A DNA stretch of 35,211 nt from Bacillota bacterium (GTDB lineage: Bacteria; Bacillota_A; Clostridia; Lachnospirales; WQUN01): the NCBI GenBank assembly GCA_009786175.1, contig WQTQ01000223.1:1-35211 (forward strand), written 5' to 3'. The notes beneath the pieces were generated by a model. That model ran no database searches. It was given only the letters and a program-made list of their open reading frames with translations, and had not been told where the DNA came from. Position 1 is the first letter of the stretch. The number at the start of each line of letters is the position of its first letter. The position numbers and the translations under genes were made by a program. Shown piece by piece: positions 13,958-22,055 of this stretch.

Positions 13958-14422
13958 ATGAATTTTACTGAAATCAAAGAACTGACAGAATGGCTCGAGA
14001 AGTCATCGTTTACGTCTTACTCCTTATCAATCAATGGCGTTCAGTTAAGCATAAGCAAACAGCAAGCTGTTACGTACCTGCCAAAAGAACTGCCTCCGGA
14101 AATTTTATCCGCTGCCCCTTCACATAATATGGCAGAGCAGTCTAATTATGCCCTTACAAATTTACAGGTTCCGTGTGACAATACCCATATCATTTATTCA
14201 CCGATCGTAGGTATTTTTTATGAAAGCGCAAGCCCGGAAAGTTCTGCTTTTGTGCAGGTTGGTCAGTCTGTAAAAAAAGGCGATATTCTTTGTATTTTAG
14301 AGGCTATGAAGATAATGAACGAGATTGTTGCCGACGTAGACGGTGTTGTTACAGAAATTTGTGTATCAAACGGAAATATGGTAGAGGCGTGCATGCCTTT
14401 ATTTAAAATAGAAGCTGTGTAG
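13958..14422 (+). CDS. accB: Acetyl-CoA carboxylase biotin carboxyl carrier protein
   Basis: A 154-residue BCCP. The C-terminal biotinyl domain (about residues 76-154) ends in the expected hammerhead fold with the biotin-attachment motif EAMKIMNE; Lys118 is the biotinylated residue. The N-terminal part is the usual short helix plus a flexible linker, here with Pro-rich KELPPEI. It carries carboxybiotin between AccC and the AccDA carboxyltransferase. It is the first gene of the long operon, with a GAGGGGG ribosome-binding site and three operator-like repeats upstream. Biotin ligase and a biotin transporter gene lie at the far end of the same cluster. Confidence 0.96.
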   Translation: MNFTEIKELTEWLEKSSFTSYSLSINGVQLSISKQQAVTYLPKELPPEILSAAPSHNMAEQSNYALTNLQVPCDNTHIIYSPIVGIFYESASPESSAFVQVGQSVKKGDILCILEAMKIMNEIVADVDGVVTEICVSNGNMVEACMPLFKIEAV

Positions 14423-14454
14423 GTAACTTTACTAAAGGGGATGCGAAAGACATT

Positions 14455-15792
14455 ATGTTCAGCAAAATTTTAATTGCAAATAGGGGCGAAATTGCCGTAC
14501 GAATTATTAGGGCCTGTAAAGAACTTGGCATCAGTACCGTTGCAATATCTTCCAAAGCTGATAAAGATGCACTTCATGTTCAAATGGCCGACCAAGCTGT
14601 ATGTGTGGGAGATTCACCAAGTAAAGACAGCTATTTAAACATGCACAATATTTTGTCTGCAATGTTTTTAACTAAAGTCGAAGCCGTACATCCGGGCTTT
14701 GGCTTTTTGTCTGAAAACGCAACTTTTGCTACCATGTGTGAGGAATGCAAGATCAAATTTATTGGACCATCTGCCGCCACAATTGATGCCATGGGCAACA
14801 AGGCGAATGCTCGCAAAGTTATGCAAGCAGCCGGTGTGCCTGTTATCCCCGGCAGCGACGGCACTGTAGACAGTGTTGATGAAGCTATAAATTTCGCCGA
14901 AATATATGGGTATCCTATTTTACTTAAGGCCTCGGCAGGGGGCGGTGGCAAAGGCATACGCCTATGTAACAATGACGAAGAATTAATCCGAAGTTATGAA
15001 GCCGCCAGGTCGGAAGCCCGTCTGTCGTTTTCAGACGATTCTATATATATGGAAAAAGTCATAACCAACGCCAGACATATCGAGGTTCAGGTTATCGCAG
15101 ATGAACATAGCAATATTATTCACCTGGGGGAACGGGAATGCTCTATGCAAATTCGCAATCAAAAAGTATTGGAAGAAGCCCCGTCACCCATCATCACCCC
15201 GGAGCTAAGGAATAAGCTTGGCGATACGGCTATTCTGGCAGCGCAAGCTTGTAACTATGCAAACGCCGGTACAGTAGAATTTTTATTGGATGAAAACAAT
15301 AATTTTTATTTTATGGAAATGAACACTAGGATACAGGTAGAACATCCGATAACAGAAATGATAACAGGCATTGACCTTGTAAAGGAACAAATATCAATAG
15401 CCGCAGGAAATAACTTGTCTGTTAAGCAAGAAGACATACAGTTTAACGGCCATTCCATCGAGTGCCGTATAAATGCAAGCAGTACCGGTTGCATAGATTA
15501 CGTGCTTTTGCCCGCGGGTGGGCCCGGTATCCGAGTTGATTCTGGCATTTTCCCGGGGTGTACCATATCTCCGTTTTACGATTCCATGATTGCAAAAGTT
15601 ATTAGCCACGGGAGTACCCGCACCGAAGCCGTTTTAAAAATGAAAAGGGCGTTAAGCGAGTTTATGGTAACCGGCATAGAGACTAACTTAAATTTACAAA
15701 TGCAAATACTAAAAAATGAAAGTTTTCTGAAGGGCGAATACTACACTACTACGTTAACACAATTGCTAGAATCGTCGGAGGTAAGTCTGTGA
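14455..15792 (+). CDS. accC: Acetyl-CoA carboxylase, biotin carboxylase subunit
   Basis: A 445-residue ATP-grasp enzyme of normal length. The N-terminal domain starts FSKILIANRGEIAVRIIRACKELGI, the ATP-grasp glycine loop is KASAGGGGKGIRL, and the active-site block is MEMNTRIQVEHPITEMITGIDLV. It carboxylates the biotin on AccB using ATP and bicarbonate. It lies 32 bp after accB and its stop overlaps the GTG start of accDA by 4 bp, implying coupled translation. Nothing looks degenerate. Confidence 0.96.
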   Translation: MFSKILIANRGEIAVRIIRACKELGISTVAISSKADKDALHVQMADQAVCVGDSPSKDSYLNMHNILSAMFLTKVEAVHPGFGFLSENATFATMCEECKIKFIGPSAATIDAMGNKANARKVMQAAGVPVIPGSDGTVDSVDEAINFAEIYGYPILLKASAGGGGKGIRLCNNDEELIRSYEAARSEARLSFSDDSIYMEKVITNARHIEVQVIADEHSNIIHLGERECSMQIRNQKVLEEAPSPIITPELRNKLGDTAILAAQACNYANAGTVEFLLDENNNFYFMEMNTRIQVEHPITEMITGIDLVKEQISIAAGNNLSVKQEDIQFNGHSIECRINASSTGCIDYVLLPAGGPGIRVDSGIFPGCTISPFYDSMIAKVISHGSTRTEAVLKMKRALSEFMVTGIETNLNLQMQILKNESFLKGEYYTTTLTQLLESSEVSL

Positions 15793-17570
15793 GTATTTTT
15801 AAGAGAAAAAGATATAAAGCAGTCATACGCAATTTGGAAATTTTAAAGCAATCTACCACCGATCAGCTTAGGTTTAGAAAGCACGAAAACAGGGTAATGC
15901 GCAGCATAAAAAAGTTAGTAAAGCGTTTCCGGCATGATAGATGGCAAAATGTACCGGATGGTATGTGGATTAAATGTATCAAATGCCAAGGAGTAATTTA
16001 TAATAAACAATTGGGCGACCATAAAATTTGCCCAAATTGCAATATATCTTTTCGCATTACTGCCCGGGAAATGATTGGCCTAATTGCAGATATAGACAGC
16101 TTCAAAGAACGGGATGAACATCTTGTTTCTAACGATCCCATCCAATTCCCCGGATATGTACAAAAAGTTAGCGCGCTGGCAGATACATTAGATATAAAAG
16201 AAGCTGTTGTAACAGGTCGCTGCTCCATACACGGCATAGACACAATGCTTGGTGTAATGGACAGCAATTTTATTATGGGCTCTATGGGGTCGGTGGTAGG
16301 CGAAAAATTAACCAAAGCTTTTGAAGAAGCTACAAAAAACCGCTTGCCTATTATTGTATTTACGGCTTCCGGCGGTGCCCGTATGCAAGAAGGCATCGTT
16401 TCACTAATGCAAATGGCTAAAGTAAGCGGTGCCGTTAAACGCCATTCCGATGAAGGATTGTTATATGTCACCGTATTAACAGACCCTACCACAGGAGGTG
16501 TTACAGCCAGTTACGCTATGCTTGGGGACATAATCTTGGCAGAACCCGGGGCTTTAGTAGGCTTTGCAGGACGAAGGGTTATCGAGCAAACAATCAAACA
16601 AAAATTACCGGAAGATTTTCAAAGTGCAGAGTTTGTACTAAAAAACGGTTTCATTGATAAAATTGTACCCCGCGATAAAATGCGCGATACACTTGGTCAG
16701 CTCTTGAAATTGCATGATAACGGCCCAGAACCCCATATTCATAAAAATACCGATTTCCGATATTTTACAGACTGTTGCGATACAGAACCGTCAAAAGTGG
16801 TAGAAATTTCACGAAAAAAGACACGTCCCACATCAAAAGATATTATTTCTTATATGCTAACAGACTTTATTGAACTGCATGGCGATCGTAACTTCCGTGA
16901 CGACGGGGCTGTTATAGGCGGTGTGGGATACTTAAACGGTAAGCCCATTACCGTTGTAGCAACGCAGAAGGGTCGCGACTTACAAGAAAATTTAGCTACA
17001 AATTTCGGTCAGCCACACCCTGAAGGTTATCGCAAAGCATTACGCCTTATGAAACAGGCCGAAAAGTTTGGACGCCCTATCTTAGCTCTTATTAACACCA
17101 GCGGGGCATACCCCGCAGCAACCGCAGAGGAAAGAGGACAAGGCGAGGCAATAGCGCGAAATTTATTTAACATGTCAGGGCTTAAAGTACCTGTAATATC
17201 TGTTATAATAGGTGAAGGAGGCAGTGGCGGTGCGCTGGCACTTGCATTGGCAGATAAAGTATATATGTTCGAGTATTCCATATATTCCATTTTATCGCCC
17301 GAAGGTTTTGCCAGCATACTATGGAAGAACGCCGAAAGAGCAAAAGAAGCGGCAGCAGTAATGAAATTACGCCCTAAAGACTTACTAGAGTTGCAAATAA
17401 TTGAAGGTATAATTCCCGAAGCCGAAGGCGGGTTCGATAATGACATGTCATACTCACTGGATTACCTTAAACAGCTTCTAACTCATGAGTATAATGTGCT
17501 TTTACAAAAGACAACGGGAGGATTACTAGACGAGCGATATGCCAGGTTTAGAAAATTTGGGGCATATTAA
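15789..17570 (+). CDS. accDA: Acetyl-CoA carboxylase carboxyltransferase, beta-alpha fusion (AccD-AccA)
   Basis: A 593-residue single chain holding both carboxyltransferase subunits. The N-terminal AccD half carries the four-Cys zinc finger (Cys63, Cys66, Cys81, Cys84) and the crotonase-fold block TASGGARMQEG; the AccA half begins near residue 325 with SYMLTDFIELHGDRNF and contains INTSGAYPAATAEERGQGEAIA and GEGGSGGALALALAD. It moves the carboxyl group from biotin to acetyl-CoA to give malonyl-CoA, the extender for the enzymes encoded downstream. In many bacteria accD and accA are separate genes; the N-terminal helical segment of a free AccA appears shortened at the join. Start is GTG within the accC stop. 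Confidence 0.94.
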   Translation: MSIFKRKRYKAVIRNLEILKQSTTDQLRFRKHENRVMRSIKKLVKRFRHDRWQNVPDGMWIKCIKCQGVIYNKQLGDHKICPNCNISFRITAREMIGLIADIDSFKERDEHLVSNDPIQFPGYVQKVSALADTLDIKEAVVTGRCSIHGIDTMLGVMDSNFIMGSMGSVVGEKLTKAFEEATKNRLPIIVFTASGGARMQEGIVSLMQMAKVSGAVKRHSDEGLLYVTVLTDPTTGGVTASYAMLGDIILAEPGALVGFAGRRVIEQTIKQKLPEDFQSAEFVLKNGFIDKIVPRDKMRDTLGQLLKLHDNGPEPHIHKNTDFRYFTDCCDTEPSKVVEISRKKTRPTSKDIISYMLTDFIELHGDRNFRDDGAVIGGVGYLNGKPITVVATQKGRDLQENLATNFGQPHPEGYRKALRLMKQAEKFGRPILALINTSGAYPAATAEERGQGEAIARNLFNMSGLKVPVISVIIGEGGSGGALALALADKVYMFEYSIYSILSPEGFASILWKNAERAKEAAAVMKLRPKDLLELQIIEGIIPEAEGGFDNDMSYSLDYLKQLLTHEYNVLLQKTTGGLLDERYARFRKFGAY

Positions 17571-17597
17571 CAAACTTATAATGAGAGGTGCTTGATT

Positions 17598-19085
17598 ATG
17601 AAAAAACGCGTCATTATTGTTGGCGGCGGTATAGCAGGACTTTCCGCAGGTGTGTATGCACAAAAATGCGGCTTTGATGTCATCATTTTAGAAAGCCACA
17701 ACATTGCGGGGGGAAATTGTACTGCATGGAAGCGCAAGGGTTATCTTTTTGAGGGCGCAATGCACTGGTTAACGGGCTCCAGTAAAAAAGAACCGATTAA
17801 TAAAATATGGCGGCATATAGGTGCTTTGAATGATAACGTGGCTGTACACTATCCAGAGCCATATAAAGACTTTATATATAGGGGGGAATCTATCAAACTG
17901 TACCGGGATGTCAACTTAACCGAAAAGCACTTGATAGAGCTTTCCCCGTCTGACGAAAGAGAAATCAAGGTACTTTGCAATAACATCCGTAAAATCAGTA
18001 AGCTTGTAATGCCTGTTGCAGATTTACGCGGAGTAAAAGTAACAAAATGGCAGTTCCCACCCATTAAGTTACTTTTCGCATATCTATCCGGTAATCGAAT
18101 GATGAAAAAATCTTCTAAAATCCCAAAAGAAGAGTATATTAGGCGGTTTAATCACGAGGGCCTGCGCGAGTTGTTCAGGCATTTTTGTTCTGGAAAGTAC
18201 AGTGCTACCTGGTTGTATTTTTCCTTGGCTACGCAAGCACGCGGTGACGGCGGTTTCCCTGAAGGCGGTTCGCTGCCATTTGTAGGGCGTATTGTAAAAA
18301 CCCTAAAAGAACACGGCGGAAAAATTCTTTTTAATACCCGAGTTGATCGTGTAGTGGTCAAAGACGGCAAAGCCGTTGGCGTTGAAACCGGAGGGGAATT
18401 TCTCCCTGCAGATGCCGTAATTGTAGCATCAGACACTATGCAAATAGATCACTTATTCGACGCTCCGCCGCAAGCCCCATGGCTTGATGAAATGCGCAAA
18501 ACAACAGAACCAATCATGTGTACATTTGTTTCCCTGGGCATAAACGCCAACCTAAAAAGGTATCCCAAGAATTGCATGTTCAAGCTTGAGAAACCACTTA
18601 TAGTAGCAATGCAAGAATACACATATATACAAATTAATAATTATGCCAATGATCCCACCTATTCTCCCGACGGGAAAGCCGCCGTTACTATGCACCTTAT
18701 TAGCGACAGTTATGATTTTTGGAAAAAAGCAAGGGACGAAGGCAGATATGCAGAAGAGAAAGAAAAAGTTGCCGCCGATGTAATTGCCGCTTTAACAACA
18801 CAATTGCCGGAAATTGACGGCAAAGTTGAAGTTTGCGATGTTGCTACACCTCTAACGTACGAGCGTTATTGTGCTACCTGGAAAGGTTCATGGATGACAA
18901 TGATGGCACATACGATGAAAATTAAAGCATATCCCGCGATTGTATCAAATATTTCAAGCCTCTATTTTGCAGGGCACCGCATGAGAGCCCCCGGCGGCTT
19001 GCCGATTGCAGCCAGAAGTGGCCGCGCCGCAGTGCAGTATCTTTGCCGCGATACAAAGACAGTGTTTGTCAGCGAAGATAAGTGA
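17598..19085 (+). CDS. CrtI/phytoene-desaturase-like FAD-dependent oxidoreductase
   Basis: About 495 residues. The N-terminus is a classical FAD-binding fold, RVIIVGGGIAGLSAGVYAQKCG, followed by an acidic ILES and GGNCTAWKRKGYLFEGAMHWLTG. The C-terminal FAD motif is SLYFAGHRMRAPGGLPIAARSGRAA. This is the flavin amine-oxidase/phytoene-desaturase superfamily, which includes carotenoid desaturases and isomerases and also saturases such as RetSat. Inside an acyl-assembly operon with no recognisable enoyl reductase it may desaturate, isomerise or reduce a polyene chain; that is inference. I choose ATG 17598 (GAGAGGTG eight nt upstream) over the TTG two codons earlier. It begins 27 bp after accDA. 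Confidence 0.85.
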   Translation: MKKRVIIVGGGIAGLSAGVYAQKCGFDVIILESHNIAGGNCTAWKRKGYLFEGAMHWLTGSSKKEPINKIWRHIGALNDNVAVHYPEPYKDFIYRGESIKLYRDVNLTEKHLIELSPSDEREIKVLCNNIRKISKLVMPVADLRGVKVTKWQFPPIKLLFAYLSGNRMMKKSSKIPKEEYIRRFNHEGLRELFRHFCSGKYSATWLYFSLATQARGDGGFPEGGSLPFVGRIVKTLKEHGGKILFNTRVDRVVVKDGKAVGVETGGEFLPADAVIVASDTMQIDHLFDAPPQAPWLDEMRKTTEPIMCTFVSLGINANLKRYPKNCMFKLEKPLIVAMQEYTYIQINNYANDPTYSPDGKAAVTMHLISDSYDFWKKARDEGRYAEEKEKVAADVIAALTTQLPEIDGKVEVCDVATPLTYERYCATWKGSWMTMMAHTMKIKAYPAIVSNISSLYFAGHRMRAPGGLPIAARSGRAAVQYLCRDTKTVFVSEDK

Positions 19086-19088
19086 TAA

Positions 19089-19586
19089 ATGGTGGACTTA
19101 CATTTGTTTAACACTGCAAGCTTCAACTTTGTAAAAAATTTGAGTACAATTTCCACCGACTTGCCTAAAGAAAACCGTACTATTAGCAAATCTTACACAA
19201 AAGACGCGATGGCGTTGTGTGTTTCCGACGCAGCAAAAATTGGAATTGATATAGAAAAAAAGCTGAAACGTTCACCGGAAACCATTATACATTTTGTTAA
19301 AAAATATATCACGTTTCAAATAAAAAGCATACCATCCGATATGAATGAGCAATGGTTTTACAAAGCATGGACAGCAATGGAAAGCTATTTCAAATTAGCC
19401 GGTAAGGGCTTTAGCACACCAAAAAACTTCGTACTAGACATAGAGCAACAGCTTATTTTGCATGATGGCAAACAAGCTGCTTGGCTGGAATACTTTAATA
19501 TCGGTAATTTTGTAATATGCATCTGCAGTGATACAGCATTTTCAAAGCAAGATGTACAAATAAGTTTTCATGGTTGGGAGGGCTAA
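19089..19586 (+). CDS. 4'-phosphopantetheinyl transferase (short Sfp-type)
   Basis: A 165-residue protein with the Sfp-type magnesium motif KIGIDIEKK (Asp54, Glu56) and the second motif AWTAMESYFKLAGKGF (Trp94, Glu98, Lys102). In the second motif the Lys next to the Glu in the usual WxxKEAxxK is Met97. It is shorter than Sfp (about 220 residues), as its N-terminal half is reduced. Its role is to attach phosphopantetheine from CoA to the Ser of a carrier protein, most simply the ACP encoded four genes on. It begins 3 bp after the oxidoreductase stop and its ribosome-binding site is weak, so it may rely on coupled translation. Assignment rests on these motifs; activity is not certain. Confidence 0.8.
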   Translation: MVDLHLFNTASFNFVKNLSTISTDLPKENRTISKSYTKDAMALCVSDAAKIGIDIEKKLKRSPETIIHFVKKYITFQIKSIPSDMNEQWFYKAWTAMESYFKLAGKGFSTPKNFVLDIEQQLILHDGKQAAWLEYFNIGNFVICICSDTAFSKQDVQISFHGWEG

Positions 19587-19587
19587 T

Positions 19588-20508
19588 ATGAAGAAATATG
19601 CTCTGGTATTTTCGGGGCAAGGGTCCGAACGGGTGGGGATGTTTAACGACCTGCTGAAAGAACCGGTAATGCTTAATCAAGTACTGGATACATTGAAGGA
19701 GCAGCTAAATTTGGACTTTCACGATGCGGTGATAACTAAAGACGCCGGAATTGTTAATAAAAACAATCAACTGTTGTTAAGCCTTTATCACCACCTATTA
19801 ACGAAGTTGCTTACAAAAAAAATAGGCTACTCCCCGGCATACTGCATGGGACACAGCTTTGGACAGTTTTCGGCTTTAACAAATTCCGGTGCCGTCGACT
19901 TTGTTGATATGGTAGATTTTATCAATAAACGCACAGACATTATCAATTCCGGTAGCATTGAAGTAAAAGCTGTTTTCAAAAGCATACACGGCATGACTTT
20001 GGAAACATTTGAACATTTTCAAGCTAATGAAGGACTTGCGGGGCAGGTAGAACTGGCTCTGCATAATCAAAAAGAACAAGTTGTTTGCGGGACAACTAAA
20101 GCCGGAGAAGCAAAGCTTAATGAACTTTCTGCCAAGTATAACTATGTGCTTAAACATGTGCATGTGTCAAGGCCATACCATACACAATTTATGAAAGAGT
20201 ACAATCAACTTTTGCTTCCACATATAGACAACCTGGTGGTTATGGCACCCCAATATCCTGTTGTACTTAACAATTCTATAAAAGCAGCTTCGGACGCAGA
20301 ACTGTTACGGGATGAAACCAAAATACAAATGATAAAACCTGTGTTTTGGTATGACAGCGTTAAAAGTTTATCGGATAAAGTAGATGCTTTCGTAATTATT
20401 GACCCAAGCGAAACCCAGTATAAAATTTTACGACGTATTACTGATAAAAAAATCCACAATATTAATAATCTCGGTACTGTAAAAATGATAGAAAAGAAGG
20501 GAGTATAA
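19588..20508 (+). CDS. Malonyl-CoA:ACP transacylase (FabD-like)
   Basis: A 306-residue acyltransferase. The N-terminal block is VFSGQGSERVGM (GQGSQ in most relatives), the nucleophile elbow is GHSFGQFSAL with Ser90, a carboxylate-binding Arg sits at about 115 (INKRTDI), and the catalytic His is His198 in SRPYHTQF; these spacings match FabD. It should load malonyl groups from CoA to the ACP. The start ATG at 19588 has GGGAGGG just upstream; the ATG at 19570 in the same frame would overlap the preceding gene and is less likely. The gap to the upstream gene is 1 bp. It is likely the dedicated extender-loading enzyme of this operon. Confidence 0.88.
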   Translation: MKKYALVFSGQGSERVGMFNDLLKEPVMLNQVLDTLKEQLNLDFHDAVITKDAGIVNKNNQLLLSLYHHLLTKLLTKKIGYSPAYCMGHSFGQFSALTNSGAVDFVDMVDFINKRTDIINSGSIEVKAVFKSIHGMTLETFEHFQANEGLAGQVELALHNQKEQVVCGTTKAGEAKLNELSAKYNYVLKHVHVSRPYHTQFMKEYNQLLLPHIDNLVVMAPQYPVVLNNSIKAASDAELLRDETKIQMIKPVFWYDSVKSLSDKVDAFVIIDPSETQYKILRRITDKKIHNINNLGTVKMIEKKGV

Positions 20509-20510
20509 AC

Positions 20511-21257
20511 ATGGATACTAACACAGAAAAAATTGCGTTGGTAACTGGGGGGTCAAGGGGGATAGGTGCGGCAATTGCGTTGGAGTTATCCAAAAATTAT
20601 CACGTTATTATTAACTATAATAACAGTGAAGCAAAGGCACTTGAAGTTGTAAAGCAGATAACCGATGCCGGAGGCAGTGCAGAAGCTATAAAAGCGGATG
20701 TCACTAATGAAAGAGATGTAATTAAAATGTTTCGTCATATCTGGACCACTTTTAAAAACTTACATCTGCTTGTAAATAATGCGGGTATTACTGCTGACGG
20801 TTACATTATGACCATGAGTTTAGAATCATGGAACAGAGTGCTTAACACAGACCTTACTTCCGTTTTCTTATGTACCAGAGAAGCACTAAAAATCATGTAC
20901 AACGTAAAGACGAAAGGCAAAATCATTAACATTGCGTCTGTAAGCGGCATTGTAGGCCTTGAAGGACAAGCAAATTATAGCGCGGCAAAAGGGGGAGTAA
21001 TTGCGTTTACAAAAAGTGCCGCAAAAGAAATAGCCGGTTACGGAATTACTATAAACACAATCGCACCGGGCTTTATCGAAACAGACATGGTAAAAAAAGT
21101 GCCGCATGGTGTCATAAATAAAGTTATCGACAGCATACCAATCAAGCGTGTCGGTACAGCCGAGGAAGTAGCTAAACTTGCCGCCTACCTGGCCGGTGAT
21201 GATACCAGTTACATGACGGGAAAAATTTTTACTATAGACGGCGGAATGGTTATTTAA
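20511..21257 (+). CDS. 3-oxoacyl-ACP reductase (FabG-like ketoreductase)
   Basis: A 248-residue short-chain dehydrogenase. Cofactor loop VTGGSRGIGAAIA at residues 11-23, NNAG at 89-92, catalytic Ser143, Tyr156 and Lys160 (NYSAAKGG). The C-terminal GKIFTIDGG is typical of FabG. It reduces the 3-keto group made by the ketosynthase with NADPH. The start lies 2 bp after the upstream stop with a GGGAG ribosome-binding site. Length and motifs are standard; the chance of a different SDR role is lowered by its position between the malonyl transferase and the ACP. Confidence 0.92.
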   Translation: MDTNTEKIALVTGGSRGIGAAIALELSKNYHVIINYNNSEAKALEVVKQITDAGGSAEAIKADVTNERDVIKMFRHIWTTFKNLHLLVNNAGITADGYIMTMSLESWNRVLNTDLTSVFLCTREALKIMYNVKTKGKIINIASVSGIVGLEGQANYSAAKGGVIAFTKSAAKEIAGYGITINTIAPGFIETDMVKKVPHGVINKVIDSIPIKRVGTAEEVAKLAAYLAGDDTSYMTGKIFTIDGGMVI

Positions 21258-21294
21258 GTACGTATCGTTCAAATCAAGGAAGGATTATCAAGAC

Positions 21295-21585
21295 ATGACA
21301 GTAAAAGAAAAGATTGCTGAAAGAAGTCAATTGTGCCAATCTATACGGGAAATTATTGTAGACAGGCTTATGCTTGACATCTCAGCAGATTTTATTAGTA
21401 ATGACCAACCATTGGTTGGGCGCGGGTTAGAGCTTGACTCTATCGACAGCTTAGAGATATCTGTTGCTGTAAATATGGAAATGGATGTAACTATTACCGA
21501 CGAAGACAGCACTACTATTTTTAGTTCTATAAACCACCTTGCAGACTTTATAGAAAAAGCAAGGGAGAGGGCGGATGAGGAATGA
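21295..21585 (+). CDS. Acyl carrier protein
   Basis: A 96-residue ACP, slightly longer than the common 75-80. The attachment motif is GLELDSIDSLEI, with Ser49 after Asp48 as the phosphopantetheine site, followed by a helix of the usual length and the acidic stretch DEDSTTIFSSI. It is separated by 37 bp from the ketoreductase gene, and its stop overlaps the start of the dehydratase gene (ATGA). It would hold the growing chain during all steps encoded here. The extra residues are at the N-terminus and C-terminus. Confidence 0.9.
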   Translation: MTVKEKIAERSQLCQSIREIIVDRLMLDISADFISNDQPLVGRGLELDSIDSLEISVAVNMEMDVTITDEDSTTIFSSINHLADFIEKARERADEE

Positions 21586-22055
21586 GTCGGCAGTGGAATC
21601 ATCAATGGATAAAGGATAGACTGCCTCATCGTTGGCCTTTTTTGCATGTAGACCGGGTAACCAAAATAACCGGAAAAAGTATTGAAGGTTATAAAAATGT
21701 CTCTGCATCTGACAGTGTTTTTCTGGGGCATTTCCAAGAAGTATCCGTTTTGCCTGGTGTAATTGTTGTGGAAGCTTTGGCACAATTAAGCGGGTTGTTT
21801 TTACTTGCCAACGAAGAAGAAGCCGCAACCGACGATGATGTGGACATTGCCGCAAAAATTGGCCTGCTTACAAGTATACGTAATTTTAAGTTTATCAAGA
21901 TAATTGAACCGGGCGACCAACTTCTTCTTAAGTCTATACTTAAGGGAAGCAACGGAGACTGTTATGTATTTGCGGTTTCTGCCTATGTAGATAATCGCGA
22001 AGTTGCTGTAGGAGAATTACAACTCTTTTTGCAAAAACGGGAGGCGGTTATATAA
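21582..22055 (+). CDS. 3-hydroxyacyl-ACP dehydratase (FabZ-like hot-dog)
   Basis: A 157-residue hot-dog protein. The start has LPHRWPFLHVDRV, close to the FabZ signature, and the active site is GHFQEVSVLPGVIVVEALAQLSG with His50 and Glu64 as the catalytic pair; GHFP of ordinary FabZ reads GHFQ. It removes water from 3-hydroxyacyl-ACP to give a trans double bond. With no recognisable enoyl reductase in the operon, the double bonds may be kept. Translation overlaps the ACP gene at the start and the next gene at the stop (TAATG). Confidence 0.9.
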   Translation: MSRQWNHQWIKDRLPHRWPFLHVDRVTKITGKSIEGYKNVSASDSVFLGHFQEVSVLPGVIVVEALAQLSGLFLLANEEEAATDDDVDIAAKIGLLTSIRNFKFIKIIEPGDQLLLKSILKGSNGDCYVFAVSAYVDNREVAVGELQLFLQKREAVI

